Part shown: positions 55,221-64,000 of the stretch, one piece after another
Position numbering within the stretch: position 1 is the first letter of the stretch
How the letters are laid out: each line of letters opens with the position of its first letter
Source: Lumbricus rubellus
Lineage: Eukaryota; Annelida; Clitellata; Crassiclitellata; Lumbricidae
Reading direction: 5' to 3'
DNA length: 64,000 nt
Assembly (NCBI GenBank): GCA_945859605.1
Contig: OX243827.1
Span: 1,178,501 to 1,242,500 of the forward strand
The notes under the pieces: generated by a model
What the model was told of the DNA's origin: nothing
Databases searched by the model: none
What the model saw: the letters and a program-made list of their open reading frames with translations, nothing else
Position numbers and translations under genes: made by a program

Positions 55221-57075
55221 GTCTTCCATTCAGAAAAACCGAAGTTTCTGTATCTCTTCTAGCCTTTTAAAATATTGTACTAGGACACCATCTGAACTTA
55301 TTTAAGCATGTTTTAGCTATTCTTAATGATTTAGAGCCTATCTGCAATAAAAAAATAATAAATTCCCGATGTATAGCGCTTTAGGAGAGAAATGGTTACA
55401 TTAAGCAGCTCATAGCTACTCCAGCCATTTACCTAAGCTTCTATACGACCGAGCGCTGCACGGGCGGTCCTTACAAACACTATCGCGAGAGGAAATGGCG
55501 GTCGCTACACAAGCGACGGCGAACCCAATTTTGCCAGAATACTTACGTAGGCTACTGTGCCGTATAATTGTATGTATTGTCTTGTATCTGAGTTAAGCGC
55601 AGGGCACCTGTTTATTCACAAGGGCTGTGTCTGGTTATAGGGTTTGTCCAGATACGTCAAGGTAGCATTCAAGTCTGGTGTCCTCAGAGATCACATAGGA
55701 GTATCTGCATGAAGCTGGTATACTTACGTAGGCTACTTTGCCGTATTGTCTCAATAATAACATTCATAATGCGCGCTACGTCACTGTTGCTAGGAGCCAA
55801 TGTTTTCCAAATTGCGGGAGCCAATTAGACGTTTACGGCCTCCGTCGAACTATTATATGAACGAGAAAAAAGATTCGTCTGTCGTCAGGTCTCGTTTTCG
55901 AGATTTGCCTACCTTTCAAAAATGTTCGTTCTGTCCGTAGTCGCTACAATAATAACTTGACATGTTTTACTTAAGTGCACTAACTGAGGAAAATGGTCAC
56001 GACCACGCAAATTCCGACATATGCTACTAATAGCATACGCAATGCTCAAATTGGGATGAGCTAAGTTATACGCGAGCGGGGAAAAAAACAACAGTGGTAG
56101 GGAATGTATAACTTGGGCTGGTGGACCGAATAATGATACATATGTGTGCAAAATTTAGATCAATAAGAACTTGCGCTACCCTCACCAGAAAATGGGTCGA
56201 TGAACGCCCGTTGCTATTAGGATGACGTCACACGAACCTTTTAGATTTTAAGTGACATTTCACTTATACAGTGATTATTCGTAATTTTAGTTCTCTATGC
56301 AGTATCTCTCTAACTACTTGTAATTCTGTCTTAAAAGACATGGAAGTAATTATCCACCATAGAAACAATCAACCCATAACAGACGGTTACGCCACAAACG
56401 TGTCTATAGCCTACATACCTATTATCACGAAGATAAAGATCCTTGGAGATATTATCCCCTGTGGCCAAATCAAGTGTCATAATTATGAGAAAAAGGAACA
56501 ATAATACTTCTCGTTCGTACCACTTTGTGGCGTCTTTCTACCAGGTTCGACACCACGCGAACAAGAAACCAACTTTGTCCCATCTCTGGCTTCACCTGGA
56601 GGCGCAGTCTCCGGACCCGGAAGCATATAGGCATTCTTTACCCGATTTCGTAGCATTGCAAGCCATAACGCGTTTTCATTGGCCGGTTCCAGATTATGAG
56701 TATTCATAAGCAATGACATGTTTAGTGCCTTCTCGTGCGCTGTTGTTGCTGCTGTTGTTGGCATACGGTAAAAAAATGGCCGATTGCGGTGCGTATTATC
56801 AGCGCATAAAGTTATAATAGTTCGATAGTGAAGTAATCGAAAGTGTGAAGGTAGACTTCTAATTATAATCAGAGCAAAAAAAATGCAAGGGTTACGCGTT
56901 GTTACGTGCGTGCCAGCGAATATGTTATCCACCAACTCATCGCTTCAATAATACGCTGTGGTCAACAGCTATAGGCCTAGGCCATGGGATGATGGGTTTA
57001 AAAGTCACAGGGGTTAGTTGTGTGTTTAAAGGTCTGCAAAGGCGCTACAACAAAACCGTTGCATCCAGCATACAC

Positions 57076-57552
57076 CGTAGGGTGGTGCTTAAGATAGGGA
57101 AAAAATAAATCGCTTGCTTTTTTGTGGTCCTGCTATCAAAAACTATTCCAACTGGTCTAAAATTATTAAAGAATTTTTTTTAAATTTATACATTAATATT
57201 TGGAGGTAGCTCAATGACTACGAAGTTTATAAAAAGAGCGATTTTTTACAAATGAAAACATACAAGAGCTGTTTCGGTAAACCAGACTTGTTTAACTTTT
57301 TCTGACAATAACACAAATTAAATGGTCAGTAGACTCTACATTTAAAAAAACCTGATGGGTTACAATTAAAAAATGCAATGAAACAAATTTAAATGTCGCA
57401 AAATTATAAATGTTCAGTACAACGTTCATTGTAACTTTTTTAGTTTATCTTGGTTGAGGCAGCGAGTGTCTCTTTCTTGGTGTCTGGATAAGCCTGACGG
57501 TGATGTTGAACAACTTGTAGCAAATACAGAAGCTGTGATTCATCATGAGTCA
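57076..57552. other. Transposase 3' flank and possible terminus
   Basis: Begins CGTAGGGTGGTGCTTAAGAT immediately after the broken tandem unit. This may be the terminal repeat of the transposase-bearing element that follows. No mirrored end was found before 59.4 kb. Confidence 0.4.
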
Positions 57553-58958
57553 TTAGGCCACTGAATTCCTGGATGAGTGCCACGTCCGTTCTGCATGGTC
57601 GTTGACAACTTTAATGGCATGTGCTGACTCTGCAGCCTTCTGGTAGACCTCCCTATCTTTCAACAGGTCAGGATCTACAGTGAGAAATCTATCTGGAAGT
57701 TCCATTAATCCAAACAGAGTTCGGGACTTTGCAGATATAAATTTCTCAAAATGTTTGTCAGTGAACGTGTCCAGGTCAACACTGCTTCGTTTAGTGTGAC
57801 CCTGTTCAGTGTCATCATCATTTTGCATAACTGTAATCAATAGCCTCTTTGTAGCAGAACTTACATGGTTGTCAAAAAACTGAAGCAATCAATTCTGGTG
57901 ACAAATACCATAAGTGTTTTGAAAATTTCAGAGATGATACTTTGGACATTGTCGTGTTGATTGCCAAGTATTCAAGAAGTAATTTCAGAAGATGAAGGTC
58001 ATTGTAAGGAGCATTGGCTGCCAATGGAACTGAAATCCAGGCTTTCAAGTACACGCGTGCAGCAAAGACACACACATCCTGTAGTCCCCTCTTTTCTCTT
58101 TGTGTTAAGTGGAACTGGCCTCTAGACATCCACACCTTGAAACAGTAAATTACCTTTGAGAGCCAGTGTTCATGATGCATAGCTCCAGGTGCCATAAATC
58201 AGACTCCTCTCTGTAGGATGGAATCAAGAGTGATAATAACAAGTTCAGTGAATTCTCTGTAGTCATCTCTTGGCTGACTGTTTTCCAGATAGCTGTTTGC
58301 AAACTGAACAACATCATCTTTGATGTCTTGCAGTGATCTTGATACGGTGTTATTTGTCAATCCTGTTTCATATTTCCGTTGATCAATGAAATCAATGCCA
58401 ATGACCTTGAAATCGCTTAACGAGTGAAACTTTCGGTGATAATGGGTATCCAAGACAGACTTGAAACACTGCACCAATGATCAGCTCATTGCATGATGCC
58501 TGCATGCTAGTGATAGCAACTCCTTACCTACATGTAGCTTCTGTTCTAGAAGGACGCAGGCGCCAGCAATCCGGCCAGTGTTGGAACTTGTTGTATCAAA
58601 AGACATTGCTCGAACTCTATCAGATATGCCATCCTCCCATTCCTCCGGAGCCATGTAGACCACTGCAGCTTGATCTTCACCTGTTTCCCTTGCTAGTTTT
58701 GCCACAGTAAGAAGGCTGGAAACTCTATTGCCGGAAACAATTACTGGGAAATCTATCAACCTTTTCTTTACTTGTAAGATCAGCAATTATTTTGCTATCA
58801 CAGTATACTACAAATGGTACATTACATTCAGTTTGGAACTTCACTTGTAAAGCTGTTGCTTGCTTAGTCCTCTGTTTGATTCTTGCTCTGCGAATTGTAG
58901 TGATATCGTCAATTCCGTGACCGAGGCTTTTTACAGCAAGACTGGATGATGTCAGCAA
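57553..58958 (-). pseudogene. Transposase-like gene, frameshifted, superfamily uncertain
   Basis: Five overlapping or abutting minus-strand frames make one broken protein of about 460 residues. In order: TECNVPFVVYCDSKIIADLT, FPVIVSGNRVSSLLTVAKL, AMSFDTTSSNTGRIAGACVL, LLSLACRHHAM, then an alpha-helical region and AHAIKVVNDHAERTW near the end. The FDT-SNTG, ACRHH and KVVND-AER patterns resemble multicopy transposase-like proteins found in many invertebrate genomes, probably with an RNase H fold. Assigning FDT as a catalytic Asp is inference. Shifts lie near 58725-58786 and 57872-57888 and an in-frame TGA after ACRHHAMS. The copy is dead. Confidence 0.65.
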
Positions 58959-59385
58959 AATAATGATAACGACTCATGACAGAAATTAATTTTGTGGGAG
59001 TGTCATGTAACTAATATGTGATTATTTTACTGGTCTATTTATTTAGTTGGCCAATTACAGTTTCAAAACTGTTGTACTCAAATGGATACACTGCAGTTCA
59101 AACTTGTGATTGCCATAATCATAATGCATTGCTGATCCTTACTATTTCGAACCTGCAAACTGTAAAGCTTCAGTGTCATTGAGCTACCAGTAAATATTCA
59201 CCAGTGGAGTAGATATTTGGCCTGAATTTTTTCTTTATATATATGAACAAAAGTAGATGGCAGGAGGTTCATATTTACAACATCTGAAAATAAGCTCCAC
59301 CCTAATACACCGCCAACCGTGTTTAATAATATTAGATGCAGAGGTTTTGTTGTAGCACCTTTACAGACCTTTAAGAACAACTATG
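58959..59385. other. Unassigned sequence
   Basis: No supported feature. A 60-codon minus-strand frame has no recognisable content. Confidence 0.4.
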
Positions 59386-60704
59386 AGCTCTAGGTTTATT
59401 CAGTTTTCGTGAACTGTCCCACTTTCCATGCCCACTGTGACTTTTAACCCCATCGTCACTATATGTGATGCATCAGGCGTCTGCTTCGTTGAATCAACCG
59501 CCTTCTGCGATACCAAAAATCAAAACTGCGCTACAGAACGGCCTACAGGGTGGCGCATAAAAAGTGAGACCGCCTCGTTAAATCTTTTGTATTATAATAG
59601 TAAATTATGTTTTTGGCGGTTTTTAAACTTTAAATTATTATCCTCGCTCATTACCTCAGCGTGTGACATCAGTATTTTGTGAACTTCCGGTCACCATCTT
59701 TATATTTCATGTCAAATTGATGCCGATGGTAGGCTGCGACAGCGCTTAAATCATTAAGCGGTTATACCCGAAGTTCGTTGGAATTGTACGGAATATTCTG
59801 TGTGCGAGTGAGTTGATTTTCAGCCAGGATGATGATTCACACAGCCACAAGAGTCAACAGGATATATAAAGAGAAATTGGCGTAAGCTATCGCGAAGAAC
59901 AGTGCAGTAGAGCAACAGTTTGCAACTTCAACCGAATATAAACGCGTTATAGGGCAGGTTATAAACGAAAACTGCAAATTAAAACAACGGCAGCGAAGTC
60001 AACAGTTAGTTGGCATTTATCCAAGAGAAAAGCGTACGAAGCATTTGGTTTACAAACGAAAAGACATTTACTCTTGTCACAATGGGTTAATTTTCAAAAT
60101 GATCGTGTTTATTCTGATGCAGGAAAAATGTTCCATGCAGCAACAAACTGGTCACTCATTAGCGCACGTGAACATTTCAGTCGTTGCATCATGACTTCGG
60201 TCCTCATAATTATAAGGAAAACCAGTGTGGTCATTGCTGAACCTGAAGCTAGGGTGAACAGTGAGTGTACGGTGCCTATTGTGATCACGTCTTAAGACAA
60301 GGATTGCTCCTGGATATTCGAAACTGGCTATTGTTGAAGAGTGGCAAAAATTCCCTCGGCGGTTAATAAACAGAAGCATTGACCAGTGATGCAGACGTTT
60401 AGACAAAAACTGCCGAGAAGCGAGATGGACACATTGAATTTTATTTCTGATTCTGTACAAATTAACATTTGGCAACAATTTACTTGTTTTTTGTCGAAGA
60501 AAAAGTTTTAAAATAATTTATTATTTGACATTATGCTAGGCGGTCTCACTTTTTATGCGCCACCCTGTATATTAGATTTTACAAAACTTCGGTAGCCTAA
60601 ATTCGCACCAGTTGAAATTAGTGTTCCACACATTCCCAATTGTAACTTTAAAAGCTCTAGGTTTATTCAGTTTTCGTGAACTGTCCCACTTTCCATGCCC
60701 ACTG
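59386..60704. repeat. 52-bp direct repeat pair
   Basis: AGCTCTAGGTTTATTCAGTT...CCATGCCCACTGT occurs at 59386-59437 and 60653-60704 with no visible mismatch. The 1.2-kb interval includes the mariner element. The length is wrong for a target duplication. Confidence 0.85.
59546..60567 (+). mobile_element. Mariner-type element with transposase remnants
   Basis: TA duplicates at 59544-59545 and 60568-60569. The tips CAGGGTGGCGCATAAAAAGT are mirrored exactly at the right, arms about 28 bp (to GACCGCC). Plus-strand remnants include SQWVNFQNDRVYSDAGK near 60085-60125, corresponding to the QNDRVYA segment of mariner transposases, with stops around it. Non-functional. Confidence 0.88.
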
Positions 60705-61200
60705 TTCGACAGTAATATTTCGAGCATAAGTACGGTAGTTAATGTCAATCTCAGTTCTAGTGAAAATCATCCTAAATTGTGACCCTATGTGTTACAGTAA
60801 ACTTAGTCTATGCGCAATTTCACATAGGCCTAAATACGTTTTATTCAGATGTGTGACGGTTATCTTCATTCAAATTATTCAAATTTGATTATTTTGAATC
60901 ATGAATCAGAACCCTTTGCATCAACGTTCACAGACCTTCTAATTCCACGTTCTGACTTTCTGACAAGAATGGATTTGTAGAAGCATTTCTGTAGGCTACA
61001 CGCAGTTAAAACTAGCAAAAAGGTCATTGTCCTCCGATTGGAAGTAATTTACCATGGAGGATGGGAAAGGAAAGAAGGGGTTGTGGCGTTATGCAGTTCT
61101 AAAAATTCCTTAAATCAGCCCTGTAAGAGTGAACGTTACTGCTGAACTATGAATAGCCTAAGTAGGCCTACCAATAAAAGCATTAGGCCTAATATGAATG
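60705..61200. other. Unassigned, AGGCCTA-rich
   Basis: No gene supported. Several TAGGCCTA words near 60825, 61150 and 61185. Confidence 0.4.
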
Positions 61201-61279
61201 CCAGTAGCCTTATAGCTTTACATAATTAAGGCATTCTGTAGGCTGATTTAATACAGAGTAAGGCCTACAGCGGTCAGTC

Positions 61280-61761
61280 GATTGTTTGTGCACCAGTGGC
61301 GAGCGGGCCAGTCAGACTAGCTGCGTTTTGGCGCGCTAAGTCTAGACGCCCAGTCTAGACGGCCGATCGTGGGTTGCGCGTACGGAAGAGAGATAGAGAG
61401 AAGGAAGGAGGGTGAGAAGGAAGAGTGGCGAGATAGGCTGTGATGATGGTAGTGGTAGTAATAGAAGTTGACTAGAGTTGAGGAGAAGAGTCGTAGTTGC
61501 TGTGATAATACAAGGATAGACATTATCGTGTTGTTGCTGCTGTTTTCATCTTACGTTGGATTTGATTATATTATACTATTAAACCTGTCGTCGTTGTCGT
61601 TGAGTTAGAAACAAGTTAAAGACTGTAGAACTTTAACTAGCCAGTAGAATAAATCAGTTAAGTCTTAGGGATAGGCTTAGGCTGAGGAAAGAACGATATA
61701 CCAGGAAAAGCTACCGAGGAGACTGGGGGTCAACCGAAGCATATAGAAGAGGGGGTTGACA
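61280..61761 (+). repeat. Probable 5' LTR of a second LTR element (left end uncertain)
   Basis: It ends GGGGGTTGACA at 61761, just before a primer-binding-like site. It contains an AATAAA at 61648-61653. The left edge is a guess near TGTTTGTGCACC, since no second LTR is in the window to align. Confidence 0.5.
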
Positions 61762-61766
61762 TTATT

Positions 61767-61783
61767 TGGTGTCGTGACGGTGG
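61767..61783 (+). promoter_or_regulatory. Candidate primer-binding site
   Basis: TTATT then TGGTGTCGTGACGGTGG, five bases after the putative LTR end. TTTGGTGTC-type sites are frequent in gypsy-like elements. The tRNA is not assigned. Confidence 0.55.
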
Positions 61784-61992
61784 GATACTTATCCATTTAC
61801 GGAGATACTTATCGACTTGCGGAGATACTTATCCATTTGCGGAGATACTTTTCCATTTGCGGAGATACTTATCCATTTACGGTGATACTTATCCATTTAC
61901 GGAGATATTTATTCAGGCAACGAAGGTTGATATCTTATCTCTTATCGAAGGAAAGGACGTTGATATCTTATCTCTTATCGAAGGAAAGGACG
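61784..61992 (+). repeat. Leader tandem repeats (20 bp and 33 bp)
   Basis: A 20-bp unit GATACTTATCCATTTACGGA is repeated about six and a half times to about 61915. Then a 33-bp unit (TTGATATCTTATCTCTTATC...) occurs twice at about 61927-61992. Both lie in the untranslated leader between the primer site and gag. Confidence 0.88.
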
Positions 61993-62182
61993 CTGTGATA
62001 ATTATTTGACAAGATTCTCCCGTGCGAAGCAACTTGTGCAAAAGTTCAACGGTGAGGAAACGACAACTCAACGACTGAAAGGTAGGAAAACTTGCTTGTC
62101 TATTAAAGGAGCAATAGCAACGTTGAAGTAAAAAAGTAAGAAGAAGCAACACACGGAGCAAAAGCAAGCAGCTATTAAAAAG

Positions 62183-63190
62183 ATGGCTTCCGAAAGAATA
62201 ATCAAGTTATTAATCGAAGCAGGTCTAGACGCAGAAGAAGTCGGACAGATGTCGAGGGAAAATTTGATGAGAACTTTGGCTGATGTTTGGGTGAAAAAAA
62301 AGCTGAAAAAGAGGGTGCGTAGGCGGTACTGTAGAAACCGGTTGAGAAACCACAGCCACCGATGTCTATGGAGGCGCTGATGCAATTCATGATGATGAGG
62401 GAGGAACAGCGCAGACAAGAAGAGAAGCATAAAGAAAAGCAACGTCGCCAAGAGGAGAAAGAGCGTAAACAAGAGGAGAAAAAAAAAGAGGATCAACGCA
62501 GACAAGAGGAGAAAAAGAAAGAGGTGCAACGCAGACAAAAGGAGGAAAAGAAAGAAGATCAACGCAGACAAGAGGAGAAAGAGCGGAGATTAGAGGAGAA
62601 AGAAAGAGCAGAAAAATCAGAAAGGATGAGACAACAAGAGATAGACATGCAGAAGCAGCAGTTTCAGCTTCAGTTAGAACAATTGAAAAAAGATCGTGAC
62701 GAAGCAGAACGAAGAAGGATGGAACTGATGATCGAATACGAGAAAGCAAGAAAAAGTGATGAAGAAATACGGAAACAGCAGATTGAAGAGAAAAAAGCTC
62801 GTGAGGAAGAAAAGGAAAATATGCGTTTGCAAGAATTAGAAAGAGCAGAAGAAATTCGACAGGAATAACTGAAAATCGAGAAAGAAAATTTGGAAAAAGC
62901 GCAACAAGAAAGGGAAGAACAGGTACAAATGGAACAAAAGAAACTCGCTATTAAGGAAGCTCAACTCAAAGAAATGGCTATTGAAAAGGAGGAACGCAGA
63001 AAGCAGTTAGAATTGTTGCAGAAGAAGATAGAACAAGAAGAACTGTGGAGGATCGAAGATCAAGAACGACTGAAGAAGAGAGACGAAGATGATAGAAAGA
63101 GGCGAGAAGAATCAGAACAGAGTAGGCTACGAGAAAGTGAGAAAATGGTGTCAAGGATTAAGAAGATTGGTGATGCAATTGTAACGCCCG
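62183..63190 (+). pseudogene. gag-like coiled-coil protein of the second LTR element
   Basis: Starts at ATG 62183 with MASERIIKLLIEAGLDAEEV and a basic segment. It continues after a shift near 62300-62360 with MEALMQFMMMREEQRRQEEK and a very long Glu/Lys/Arg/Gln coiled coil built on an EEKKKEDQRRQ-like unit. An in-frame TAA at 62866-62868 interrupts it (RQE-stop-LKIEKEN), and the coil resumes to about 63190 (SRIKKIGDAI). It then breaks into unrelated sequence before any capsid or zinc knuckle. The position after an LTR and primer site supports gag. The coiled-coil N-terminus parallels the gag at 53.9 kb. Confidence 0.65.
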
Positions 63191-63881
63191 CCCCCTTCGA
63201 CACTTCCGGAGTCGCCACTTCCGGTCCAACGAGCGAGGGGACCGCGTGCTGTTGTGGGCCGTAGTCCATAGAGATAGAGGGAGGAAGGGAGGCGGTGGCG
63301 TCAGGGTTCAAATCCCGTCGGGTCTGAGGCGGCCAAGTATCTCGGCCTCCTACTTCTCTGTAAGAAAAAGGGGCTTTTCCCAACAACCTTTCGCTCCTAC
63401 GCAGGGTACCAGGGTTCATTGGGAGGGATAAGTCCTTAGGCCTAGCATCCGAAGCTCTTTCCAGGCTGATGGTCGAGTGATAAGGTAAGTCCATAAGGGT
63501 GCAGACAGGAGAAGTTGCTCCTGGGTTCGAACCCACAACAGGCTTTTGTGGTATTGGCGATGTATCTAATCTTTCCAGCCGGAATACTACTTCCGACAGG
63601 GCTTCTCTAACATTAGAGTGCACTGCATAAATTTCCTCTCTAACATCAGTTCTCACTGAGGAAATTGCTTCTTCAACATTACTTTCTACAATGGTGATAG
63701 CCTTCTGGATCTCTCTAGCATTAGTCTGAACGTCAGTCTTCACTGAGGAGATTGCCTCTTGTGAATTTATAGCATTAGCCTGAACATCAGTTCTCACTGA
63801 AGAAATTGCCTCAAGCACTATATCCATCGAAGATGGCGGCCTAGACGCCTGCGAAGGGGTAGACCCTCTGCTTCCCTCCAT
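63185..63881 (-). CDS. Coiled-coil ORF of unknown identity, possibly gag-like
   Basis: Starts at a true ATG (63879-63881). The first 110 residues contain repeated EAISSVRTDVQ units (four copies, about 18 residues apart), strongly helical. After about residue 115 (PVVGSNPGATSPVC, later RRDLNPDATA) the frame runs through the antisense of the tRNA-like sequences, so that part is probably not native coding sequence. The frame stays open to 63060 through the antisense of the other gag-like ORF. Only 63530-63881 looks like real protein. I cannot name it. Confidence 0.4.
63265..63550 (+). mobile_element. tRNA-like sequences, probable SINE
   Basis: Two pol III B-box-like sites are present: GGGTTCAAATCCCG near 63303 and GGGTTCGAACCC near 63519. 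The second is preceded 50 bp upstream by TGGTCGAGTGATAAGG, close to a Leu/Ser tRNA A box. The T-arm of the second does not pair fully, so it is not a functional tRNA. A tRNA-derived SINE, or two, is the likeliest reading. Confidence 0.5.
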
Positions 63882-64000
63882 GGCGCTACATAAGTTTCAA
63901 ATATTTCACTTCCTAAGACTAGCAAAGATTAGGTCAGTAAGTTTAATCAGTAAATCTTATTATTTCCAAAGACAATCAAAAATTATCAAATCTTCAAATG
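63882..64000. other. Window end, unassigned
   Basis: Upstream flank of the minus-strand coiled-coil ORF. Too short to interpret. Confidence 0.4.

Larger units (their letters stand above)
47162..57075. repeat. Tandem 4.43-kb unit, copy 3, split and truncated
   Basis: 47162-48409 and 55221-57075 together match 3.1 kb of the unit. An LTR element separates them. Homology stops at CATACAC (57075), before the zinc-finger and fold-back part, where unrelated sequence begins. Confidence 0.92.

Noticed and set aside
39163..57108. Recurrent ORFs of 62-150 codons in the 4.43-kb units
   Set aside because: They recur only because the DNA is duplicated; no domain, signal peptide or membrane pattern is visible.
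62068..62571. Phe/Leu-rich minus-strand frame resembling a membrane protein
   Set aside because: Antisense of the Glu/Lys-rich coiled coil; complements of GAA and AAG runs always look hydrophobic.
63464..63545. Functional Leu/Ser tRNA gene
   Set aside because: A and B boxes are recognisable, but the T stem has mismatches and the acceptor ends do not pair.

Overview
This is a TE-saturated stretch of an animal nuclear genome. Large C2H2 zinc-finger ORFs, APE-type LINEs with microsatellite tails, mariner, piggyBac-like and Harbinger-like elements, a Ty3/gypsy LTR element and the very frequent word TAGGCCTA suggest a marine invertebrate, perhaps a deuterostome such as an echinoderm or hemichordate. 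The species is an inference and I cannot name it. I see no bacterial-type operons, no complete tRNA or rRNA gene and no CRISPR.

Layout. 1-4.1 kb: an inverted repeat, then a palindromic element split by a 5'-truncated LINE. 4.1-9.4 kb: a 1.7-kb TA-flanked DNA element, a GA/CAGA microsatellite, a piggyBac-like element and a Tc1-like remnant. 9.4-11.6 kb: fold-back repeat arrays with a nested Harbinger-like MITE. 11.8-14.6 kb: a second LINE cut by a mariner-type element whose removal restores the frame. 15.6-16.5 kb: a small MITE and LINE fragments. 17.1-18.6 kb: a decaying zinc-finger ORF. 19.7-32.1 kb: an ancient tandem segmental duplication. Each half holds fold-back arrays, a collapsed zinc-finger pseudogene and an intact 17-finger minus-strand ORF. 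32.1-38.1 kb: half of a palindromic element, a complete fold-back element with 9-bp target duplications, mariner and piggyBac-like fragments, a TATG microsatellite, a hAT remnant and a 200-N gap. 38.3-57.1 kb: a 4.43-kb unit repeated nearly identically 2.7 times. The third copy is split by a 6.8-kb gypsy-type element with apparently identical 1,006-bp LTRs and a scrambled gene order. 57.1-60.6 kb: a broken transposase-like gene and a mariner remnant. 61-64 kb: the 5' part of another LTR element, tRNA-like SINE sequence and a coiled-coil ORF.

How the parts fit. The only plausibly functional host genes are the two minus-strand zinc-finger ORFs. They share a private C-terminal domain that also survives as fragments in the collapsed pseudogenes and in the 4.43-kb units. 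The most unusual material is the fold-back family: ends GGTTCTAGGGC / GGTCACC, 9-bp target duplications, and nested arrays built on a 14-15-bp GACAA module and a GAAGCTGGATTGATGAAA module. The other is the gypsy derivative that lacks reverse transcriptase and the integrase core yet looks recently inserted.
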